Below are positions 57,189-64,000 of a stretch of DNA of 64,000 bases, piece by piece. A program made the translations under genes and the position numbers. Source of the stretch: Bacteroidota bacterium (GTDB lineage Bacteria > Bacteroidota > Bacteroidia > Chitinophagales > Saprospiraceae). How positions within the stretch are numbered: the first letter of the stretch is position 1; the number at the start of each line of letters is the position of its first letter. The DNA is taken from positions 62,001-126,000 of the forward strand of contig JASBVF010000005.1 of NCBI GenBank assembly GCA_030147525.1. The letters run 5' to 3'. The notes below the pieces were generated by a model. It searched no databases. It had not been told where the DNA came from and worked only from the letters and a program-made list of their open reading frames with translations.

Positions 57189-59492
57189 TTAGAAGGGATA
57201 GCCAATCGCAATGTTCCACACAACATGATCTTTCCGCCAGCTGCTTTTCAGCAATTGAATCTCCGAAAACTGCCAACGCTCTCCTTCCGCCTCCGAAGGG
57301 TCCTTCAACGGAGTCGCCCAATCGAGCCGGATCACCGCCACATCAAAGTCCAGCCGCAGACCAAACCCGCATCCCACCGCAATTTCTTTGTGAAACTCAT
57401 CAAATTTAAACAAACCGTCCTTTTCCGGCGTACTCTCGTCGGCGTCGCCACGAACGAGCCAGATGTTTCCGGCATCGGTAAACACGGCCCCCTTCAGGAA
57501 GCTGAAGATGGGGAAACGGTATTCCAGGTTCAGCTCCAGGCGGAGGTCACCGGTCTGATCGACGAAATTACTGCCGTCGTCCGTCAGCTTGGTCTGGTAA
57601 CTGCCGGGCCCCAGCGTCCGGATGCGAAACGCCCGCACGCTGCTCGCCCCGCCGATAAAATATTGTTTGATGTATGGCAACACCTCCGCATTGCTGTAAG
57701 GGTAACCGAGGCCGAAGTTAAAACGGCCGGCCAGCATCCCCTTTCGCAGCGGAAAATACTGCCGCAGGTCGCTGTCCACCTTCAGGTATTGTGAAAACTG
57801 AATGCCCAGCACCTTCCGGGGCCGCTCACTATTAAAGCCGCCCGAAATCAAATCCAGCAGGCCGCCGGCCGATTCAATGCTGCCCCGCCAGAAAAAGTAG
57901 CGGCCCTTCGAAGCGGGCGTTTGGTTGGACAGCGAAAGCTGATGACTCAGGCCGAGGATCAGGACATTTTCAAAGCTGGTGCGCAGGCGGCGGTTTTCAG
58001 CCAGCAGCGCATCGAGTTTTTCCGAGGTTTTTAAAGTATTGATGAAATTGACGAACAGGGGATTGAACTGGTGCTGCCATTTCGACTGTCTCCAGGTGTA
58101 GCCCGCCGAGAAGTTGAACGAATTCACCGTAAAAAACCCCGACCGTTGCTGATAATCGTCGCCAATGCTGAACTGTGTGCGAGGCAGGGTTTCACCCCTG
58201 ATTCTTGTTCTCTCTAAAAACGGAGCGTAAATCCCCGGCAGGCTCAGGCTTGCATTCCCGCTGACGCTCAGTGTGTTGATGATCGTACCGGCGTTGGCGC
58301 CAACGTTGGTTTCCAGGCCTGCGGTCACGCTGGTATTGAAAAGTTCAGCGCCTTTGAAGGCATTTTTATGGTTAAAACTGGCGGAAACTTCCGTCCCGAG
58401 GAAGTTGCCCGAACGGCTGTTCACCTGGAATTCGAGGCCAAGGTCGTGCATCAGGCCCGGCGTCAGAAAAATCCGGCGATGCAGCAGGTGCGAATCCTGC
58501 CTCAGTTCCTCCTCAAAACGGATATTGACGAACTTGTAAATACCCAGGTTCAGCAGGCGATTGATGGTGTTGGATTGTTCTTTTTTAGAAAAAACGGCCT
58601 GGTCATCCTGCCAGATGAGGCGGCTCAGCACTGTTGGCCGCAGTATTTCCTCCGTTTGAACGATGTGCAGATCACCGTAATCGAGGGTGTCCGCCAGGCT
58701 GCGGGAGGCATCTCGCTCCAGCGAATAATCCGGGAAGACCCAGGCATCGCCGAGGTGGTAAATCTGGTAGAGGCTGTTGTCGCCGGTTTTTTTCAGGCGG
58801 AGGTAGAGGTCGGTTTGCAGCGTACCGGCGGTGGTATCCACGAAGTAGTAAAAATTATCCTTGGTCACTTCGTAATAGCCGTGTTCATTGGCAATGCCGG
58901 CCAGCCGGCTTCGCTCCTCCGTGAGCAGGGAAAGGTCAAAAGGGCGGTTTTTTTTGAGTAGCGTTTCATTTTCCCGCTGCGCCAGCAGGCCGGTCAGTGC
59001 CAGGGTATCCGCCGGCCGGAATATTTCACGGATGAAATACTGCCCCTGAGAATGGATGGTGTAGTTGGCGGTTACCTTTTGCCCTTTCGTAATCGTATCC
59101 AACCAGATGGTTGCGCCGAAGTAACCATTGTCCTGTAAATATTTCCCCATCACGAGCCTGCTCTGCTCCGCCATTCGATCGCTGTAAATGACCGGCGGCC
59201 TGCCGAATTTGCGTTGTATCCAGGCGCTCAGTCCCTTCTCCTTTCCTTTTTTATTGATAGAATTGTAAAGCCCCACCTGCCATTTCTCCAATCCGGTCAC
59301 CGGTGTTGGTCTGGCAATGGCCGCCAGCTCGGATTCCACCTTGCCCTGTTTGTTGATCTTATCAGGGTTGTCGAATTTGAATTCGGTTTTGTAATGCAGC
59401 AGCTGCCCCTCCCTGAGTCCTTTCGTCATGGAGCAGGCAGACAGCAGCAGCGCAAAAGCGGCGAGTAGTGTTATGTTTGGGAGATATCGCAA
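57189..59492 (-). CDS. tamL: TamL-type outer-membrane lipoprotein (BamA/TamA family)
   Basis: 767 residues if translation starts at the TTG giving MRYLPNITLLAAFALLLSAC; a longer TTG frame to 59546 puts 18 charged residues before the signal, which is less likely. Lipobox LLSAC, then POTRA-like repeats (about 40-370) and a 16-strand barrel with QYFIGGASSVRAFRIRTLGPG (loop 6 VRG/F type) and an aromatic C-terminus (IAIGYPF). In Bacteroidota TamL is the TamA counterpart that carries a lipid anchor and works with TamB. It is 86 bases after tamB on the same strand. Confidence 0.85.
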   Translation of the reverse strand: MRYLPNITLLAAFALLLSACSMTKGLREGQLLHYKTEFKFDNPDKINKQGKVESELAAIARPTPVTGLEKWQVGLYNSINKKGKEKGLSAWIQRKFGRPPVIYSDRMAEQSRLVMGKYLQDNGYFGATIWLDTITKGQKVTANYTIHSQGQYFIREIFRPADTLALTGLLAQRENETLLKKNRPFDLSLLTEERSRLAGIANEHGYYEVTKDNFYYFVDTTAGTLQTDLYLRLKKTGDNSLYQIYHLGDAWVFPDYSLERDASRSLADTLDYGDLHIVQTEEILRPTVLSRLIWQDDQAVFSKKEQSNTINRLLNLGIYKFVNIRFEEELRQDSHLLHRRIFLTPGLMHDLGLEFQVNSRSGNFLGTEVSASFNHKNAFKGAELFNTSVTAGLETNVGANAGTIINTLSVSGNASLSLPGIYAPFLERTRIRGETLPRTQFSIGDDYQQRSGFFTVNSFNFSAGYTWRQSKWQHQFNPLFVNFINTLKTSEKLDALLAENRRLRTSFENVLILGLSHQLSLSNQTPASKGRYFFWRGSIESAGGLLDLISGGFNSERPRKVLGIQFSQYLKVDSDLRQYFPLRKGMLAGRFNFGLGYPYSNAEVLPYIKQYFIGGASSVRAFRIRTLGPGSYQTKLTDDGSNFVDQTGDLRLELNLEYRFPIFSFLKGAVFTDAGNIWLVRGDADESTPEKDGLFKFDEFHKEIAVGCGFGLRLDFDVAVIRLDWATPLKDPSEAEGERWQFSEIQLLKSSWRKDHVVWNIAIGYPF

Positions 59493-59578
59493 GGTTGAGC
59501 ATTCTTTTTTATCTGATTTTTGATCTGATTTCTTCCCGGAAATCAAAAATCAAAAATCTACAATCATGTAATCTTAAA

Positions 59579-62500
59579 TCAATACGATTTCCTGAACATC
59601 ACGCCCACCCCCGTCCGGGTCGTGTTGGCGTCCAGCAGGATGTTGTAATCACTTTTATGAAAAACCTTTAGCAGGTAATTACCCCGTTCGTTGAGTTTAT
59701 ACTCCAGCACAAAATCCCCGGCGATGGCCGAGTAGCCGCCCGGCTGGAGAGAAGATTGCTGGGTATTTTCCAGGTTAAAATTTCCTCCTACCCTGATGGT
59801 AAGGCGGTTGTTGAACAGCTGTTTGGAAAGCCCCACCTGTAACTCCGTCACCGTGCCTGTCTCTTGTCCGGCAGTTCGGTAAGATTCAAATCCCAGGGTA
59901 AGGTCCACGCCTTTGATGTAGCGGTCTGCAAATTTATTCAACTGACTGGTAATGAGGCTGCTCACACTTTTCAGCGCAGCGCTCTCTCCAACCCCGGCGA
60001 GGCCGGCGCCCGTTTCAGATTGAATAAAACTATTGAAAAACAGCAGCCCGAACACCTGTTTGTTCAACTCCGTCGGGTCGTCACGCAGGTCGGACAGTTT
60101 CCGTGCGGTAAGGCTTTCCACCAGACCGCCCTGATTGGCGGGCAGGTTAATGTCAAAAGTAATGGACGGATCGGCCAGCCCGCCGTCGATGTTCATCAGT
60201 ACTTCCACCTCTGTGCGGCGTTGGGAGGCGGCGAGGGTAGCCTCGTTCAATGTTGCCTCATTGCTGATGAGTTCGTAGGTGGTCGCTCTCGTTTTGTACA
60301 CCGCCGTGATGTCAAACCTGGCATCGTAAGGGTCGCCGGTAAAAGTGAGGCTGCTGCCCTTCCGGATTTCAAAATTTCGCTTCACCAAACCCTCATAGTT
60401 GAAAGAATAACTTCCCTCCTCGATGACGTAAGACCCCGTGATGCTGAGGTCGCCCGCCGTATTCATCCGGATGATAAAATTTCCGCTACCGGAGCAGAAT
60501 AACTCATCGCCCGTCAGTGGGTCGATGATGATGTTTAGCCTGGCCTGTGGCGTTACTTCCAGCACGAGATTCAGGTCAAAACCTCCGGCGCCGGCGCCGA
60601 TCTGCCGTTCCAGCTGGTTCAGGCTATCGGGTTCGTAGTTGTTCGGGTTGGCGAAAATGATGTAGTCTTCCTGCACCACGGCCAGGTCTGTCGTCAGAGG
60701 TTCCACATGCAGCAGGGAGCTGTCGAGGGTGGTAGCTCTGACGTCCAGCCGGGGTAGTTCGGGCGTGCCGGTAATTTGGACATCTGCTTTCGCAAACAGT
60801 TTTCCGTAGTAAAGCTCGTTATCCTCACGGGTTGTATTCAGGATTTGCAGGCCGTCGGTTTGCGCCCGCATATCCATTTCAATATCATTAAAATAAGCAT
60901 GCCGGATCTTGCCCGTCAGCGTGGCTTTCCGGTTATTATCATCATTGAGCAACAGCTGCCCGAGGTCGATTTCCTTTTCAGAAAAAGTGATGGTATTCTC
61001 ATTGGTGCGGTAGCGGGTGCCGGAGAGCACCACCTCTGTGCTGACGCCATGCGTGGTAATGCTGCCGTTCAGGGCGGGTTTGTCAGGGGTGCCGGTCAGG
61101 GTAAAATTTCCGGTAACGTAGCCCTCCGTGTTGCGGATGAGTTCATTTAAAAACGGATCAGCTACCACCATGCTCAGGCGACCTAGATTGGCTTTTATGT
61201 CAAACTCGTTGGTTTCCAGGCCATAAGTTCCGTTCAGGTTTAGTTCGTTGGCGCCGCTCAGGCCGGTATATATTTCAACGATCCGCTGCCCGGCCGGTTG
61301 GGATGCATCGACCTGAAGGTTTCCGAGCAACTGATCATTGAGTGAAAGCGCATCAACCAGGACGCCTGCGTTGTAGTGCAGGTTTTTCAAGGGTTCCTTG
61401 ATCATAAATTTTCCGTCGAGCGCACCTTCCAACCGGAGGTCCGGGTTGTTCAGCAGGCCGGAGATTTCACTCAGGCGAAAATTGTCGAAGCGCACTTCTA
61501 CCGGGGCAAGGTCGTCAGGCGGAGCAGTTCCTGCCGTTTGCACGCTCACGGACTGTTTGTTTTTGGTGAAAATCAAATCATTGATCGTCAATTCTTTGCG
61601 AGCAAAGTATATAGCGTTTTCAGGGGCAATCGCCCAGCTTTCCCGGTTCAGGACTAACTCCCGGTCGAAGACCAGCTTGTAATTTTCCTGTGTTTCGGTG
61701 GAGCGCCCGCCCCATTTAAAATTAGTTTGCAGAGAGTCGTCGAGCACGGCCAGGTCGAAGCGCAGCGTATCGCCGCCCATACGCGTGTTGAAATCAAAAA
61801 ACGGCGCATAAAAAGTGCCGCCCAGGTTGAAATTCCGCAGCTTGGTGGAAGATTTCAGCCGCCGCCGGTTGCCGCTCATGGTTAAGATCAGGCTGTCCAG
61901 GCTGTTGTCCTGGTATTTAATGTTGACAAAAACGCCGGTCAGGTCCAGTTGCTTTTCTGCCGAGTTAAAACTGCCTTTCAGGTAAGCAGAAGTATCCACA
62001 GCCGAAAAGCCGGGGAGAAAAATACTTGCCACAGCAGCGAGGTTGGTGAACTGAAAATCAAATGAAAATTCCTGGTCGGCGACATCGGGCGAAGGAGTCA
62101 GGAGGGAGTCGGGGGGCAATGCAAGCTCTTCCACTGGAAAAAAGTCATTCACGTAGCCGATCACCAGATCGGGCAGGTCGCCAAAATTGTAACGCCCCTC
62201 CACCCTAGCCTTCAGGAATTCGGCATCGAACAGCAAGGCTCGGTTACCGCCACCCAGTTGCTGTGCCTGCAGCACGATTTTTTTATCAAAATAATGATCC
62301 TCTTCGCCGGAGAGCGCAAAGTCGGTCAGGGTAGCCCTGCCTTTGAGGTTGTCCAGGTTGTTGCCGACGAGGTTAGCGTCTACTTTCCCGCTCAGGCCAA
62401 TATTTACCTGACTCAGGTTCAGGTTTTTAAAGTTGACGGTGTCAATGCTGACGGTCACATCCAGGTCGGGCAGGCTGTCGTTGAGGTTGACTTTTCCCAG

Positions 62501-64000
62501 CAGATCGAAGCCCAGGTTTTCATCCTGCATCTTCATTTTTCCTTCGAAAAGCCGTTGTACGAAGCGTCCGTTCACCTGGAGGTTGCGGTATTCGTAACCG
62601 CGGAATACCATTTTTTTCACCAGGCCGTCCATTGTCGTATTCAAGGTGTCGAGGGATAGACCCTCGCCGTTCAGTTCGGTGTTCAGCGATACTTCGCCAA
62701 TTTGCAGGGTGTCACCGAGCAGCTTGCCGAGGTCAAAATCCTCCATGGCCAGCCGGCCGGTATAGCGGGCATAGCTGTAATCTTCGCTGAAACGAAGAGC
62801 GAGGTCCGTTTCTGCACCGCCCGCACTTGTTTTGAACTGCCCTGCAATGTCAAAATCTCGGATGGTACCGTGGAATTTTCCGGCGAACTGCACCAGTCCG
62901 AGGCTGTCGGCCTGCGGGGGCAACGGATTTTCTGAAAATCCCCGGAGGTCGGTTGAACGGGTTGCCAGGTCTTTGATTTTCAGGTCAAAAACGGCTTGGT
63001 CCATGTCGGGGAGACCCTTCACCTGCAAGTCGCCGGAAAAGCGGGTGGCCGACTGGGTGTTCAATTTCAGACTGCTCGCCGAGAGGTCGCCAAGGGTGCC
63101 CGCTACTTTGCCGGAAAGACTGATCTGGCCGAAGTTTTTCAGGGCGGGCGGCAGGTCGACGTTGCGGGTAAAGGTCTTCAGGCTTGAGTAGGAGGTGGAA
63201 AGTTGAGCGATTTGCAGGTCGTAGCGAGGCTCTGCGGTCAGGTTACCGATACTGCCGGAGGCTTGCAGCCGGGTTTTTTCACCCACGGAAAAGGTGAAGC
63301 TTTCTACGGCCAGCCGGTTGTCGTTCAGGCCGATTTTACCCTCAAAATTTAAAATCTCTTCCTCCGGAAAACGGATATTCTCAACGTCCCGCAAGGCCGG
63401 CGCCAGCATCAGTAAATCACGCACACCGAGGCGGCTTTCTGCAAAGTCTGACTGCGTGTTTACCCGGTCGAGGAAGTCGGTCAGGTCGCTAAATTCGTTG
63501 AAAACGAGACGTGTATCATTGTGAAAATCGCTGTACGGTGTTTGCAGCACAAGATTTTTCACCTCAATTTTTTTGGGTAAAACCTGCACTTCGCCAGCCA
63601 GTTTATTCAGCTGGAAACCGCCATCATCGCGGAAGGATACCCTGTTGATATCAGCCAGGATGCCATCGTCAGCGTACCGGAAGTCATCGATGGAGAGCGT
63701 AGCATCCTGCAGGTTGAGATGGCTGTAATCGAGTGCATTTTCGAGGCGGGGTGAGTTGTCGTCGAGGTAGGCGAGATGGTTGTTTTCGAGCCTGATTTTA
63801 TCAGTCGTGATGGTCCATCCAAAGCCGGGGAATTCAAGTTTTGTAGCTGGCTGCTCCGTCTCTGGCGCTTTTTCGAGTTGACGAAAAACGACCTCCGAGT
63901 CATTCAGCGACAGTTCGTCCAGAGCAATTGTTTGGTTTTCAAAATCCAGTTCATCTGCGGCCACGTTCAGCGTGGTAATTTTTGTTGTTAAATCAAAACG
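59579..64000 (-). CDS. tamB: TamB-like translocation/assembly protein, 5' end missing
   Basis: The frame is open to base 64000, so the N-terminus is outside the window; 1473 residues are seen. Mostly long beta-strand repeats (AsmA/TamB-type beta-groove), with a C-terminal TamB domain (DUF490: ITTHGVSTEVVLSGTRY, YIFANPN, FNYEGLVKRNFEIRKGSSLTFTGDPY, ending in GVMFRKSY). TamB spans the periplasm and brings lipids or barrel proteins from inner to outer membrane. It forms a likely operon with tamL. Confidence 0.88.
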   Translation of the reverse strand, partial: RFDLTTKITTLNVAADELDFENQTIALDELSLNDSEVVFRQLEKAPETEQPATKLEFPGFGWTITTDKIRLENNHLAYLDDNSPRLENALDYSHLNLQDATLSIDDFRYADDGILADINRVSFRDDGGFQLNKLAGEVQVLPKKIEVKNLVLQTPYSDFHNDTRLVFNEFSDLTDFLDRVNTQSDFAESRLGVRDLLMLAPALRDVENIRFPEEEILNFEGKIGLNDNRLAVESFTFSVGEKTRLQASGSIGNLTAEPRYDLQIAQLSTSYSSLKTFTRNVDLPPALKNFGQISLSGKVAGTLGDLSASSLKLNTQSATRFSGDLQVKGLPDMDQAVFDLKIKDLATRSTDLRGFSENPLPPQADSLGLVQFAGKFHGTIRDFDIAGQFKTSAGGAETDLALRFSEDYSYARYTGRLAMEDFDLGKLLGDTLQIGEVSLNTELNGEGLSLDTLNTTMDGLVKKMVFRGYEYRNLQVNGRFVQRLFEGKMKMQDENLGFDLLGKVNLNDSLPDLDVTVSIDTVNFKNLNLSQVNIGLSGKVDANLVGNNLDNLKGRATLTDFALSGEEDHYFDKKIVLQAQQLGGGNRALLFDAEFLKARVEGRYNFGDLPDLVIGYVNDFFPVEELALPPDSLLTPSPDVADQEFSFDFQFTNLAAVASIFLPGFSAVDTSAYLKGSFNSAEKQLDLTGVFVNIKYQDNSLDSLILTMSGNRRRLKSSTKLRNFNLGGTFYAPFFDFNTRMGGDTLRFDLAVLDDSLQTNFKWGGRSTETQENYKLVFDRELVLNRESWAIAPENAIYFARKELTINDLIFTKNKQSVSVQTAGTAPPDDLAPVEVRFDNFRLSEISGLLNNPDLRLEGALDGKFMIKEPLKNLHYNAGVLVDALSLNDQLLGNLQVDASQPAGQRIVEIYTGLSGANELNLNGTYGLETNEFDIKANLGRLSMVVADPFLNELIRNTEGYVTGNFTLTGTPDKPALNGSITTHGVSTEVVLSGTRYRTNENTITFSEKEIDLGQLLLNDDNNRKATLTGKIRHAYFNDIEMDMRAQTDGLQILNTTREDNELYYGKLFAKADVQITGTPELPRLDVRATTLDSSLLHVEPLTTDLAVVQEDYIIFANPNNYEPDSLNQLERQIGAGAGGFDLNLVLEVTPQARLNIIIDPLTGDELFCSGSGNFIIRMNTAGDLSITGSYVIEEGSYSFNYEGLVKRNFEIRKGSSLTFTGDPYDARFDITAVYKTRATTYELISNEATLNEATLAASQRRTEVEVLMNIDGGLADPSITFDINLPANQGGLVESLTARKLSDLRDDPTELNKQVFGLLFFNSFIQSETGAGLAGVGESAALKSVSSLITSQLNKFADRYIKGVDLTLGFESYRTAGQETGTVTELQVGLSKQLFNNRLTIRVGGNFNLENTQQSSLQPGGYSAIAGDFVLEYKLNERGNYLLKVFHKSDYNILLDANTTRTGVGVMFRKSY

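Overview
The window comes from a Bacteroidota chromosome, most likely a Saprospiria-type organism. The signs are type IX secretion C-terminal domains on secreted proteins, a huge DNC-repeat surface protein carrying both dockerin and cohesin modules, Bacteroidota-type ribosomal protein S21, DUF4199 and baeRF proteins, a TamB/TamL pair, and non-Shine-Dalgarno starts. I saw no rRNA, tRNA, CRISPR array, transposase or prophage. No species name can be given from sequence alone.

Layout. 1-1.9 kb: the end of a secreted DUF1501 protein and a Uma2-family protein. 1.9-10.3 kb (minus): a compact run rpsU - FN3/TM protein - SSS symporter - 40-aa membrane peptide - ATCase-like carbamoyltransferase - transglutaminase/M20 fusion - asparagine synthetase-like protein. 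It looks like an import and metabolic operon for a carbamoylated or amidated amino-acid compound. 10.3-11.5 kb: gene-poor, with three hairpins. 11.5-20.8 kb: a helical-repeat protein, a 40-aa double-glycine leader peptide gene, the 1467-aa surface protein, a small basic protein, a baeRF protein and a DUF2383 protein. 20.9-28.2 kb: MscS, aldehyde dehydrogenase, PAP2 phosphatase, helical-repeat protein, SDR and alpha/beta hydrolase, separated by unusual inverted or tandem repeats. 28.5-35.1 kb (plus): TonB receptor, then a tight SSS symporter - KAS III variant - acyl-CoA ligase operon.

35.3-57.2 kb is a stress island: coiled-coil lipoprotein, holin-like membrane protein, AI-2E-type permease, DUF4199, Dps, Hsp20, pyridoxamine-oxidase-like protein, thioredoxin-like protein without cysteines, YihY, DUF3185, PAS/sigma-54 activator, ECF sigma factor, AraC regulator, MgtC, nitroreductase, six-BON protein, GNAT, UspA, DksA-like, MscS, YtxH and holin X. 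57.2-64 kb (minus): tamB (running off the window) and tamL.

The strongest new observation is a repeated bipartite promoter, TTGAACAT-N14/15-CGTTTTA (core GAAC-N16/17-CGTTTTA). There are ten exact-core copies, most of them 20-230 bases before stress genes and several in divergent pairs; weaker variants precede other genes, including the ECF sigma gene itself. It resembles the GAAC-N16-CGTT promoters of the alphaproteobacterial general stress response and suggests a Bacteroidota general-stress regulon read by an ECF-type sigma factor. Second is the carbamoyltransferase operon: the enzyme keeps the carbamoyl-phosphate site but lacks the aspartate-binding residues of ATCase, so its acceptor is probably not aspartate. 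Third are families of 21-bp and 8-bp tandem repeats scattered between genes.
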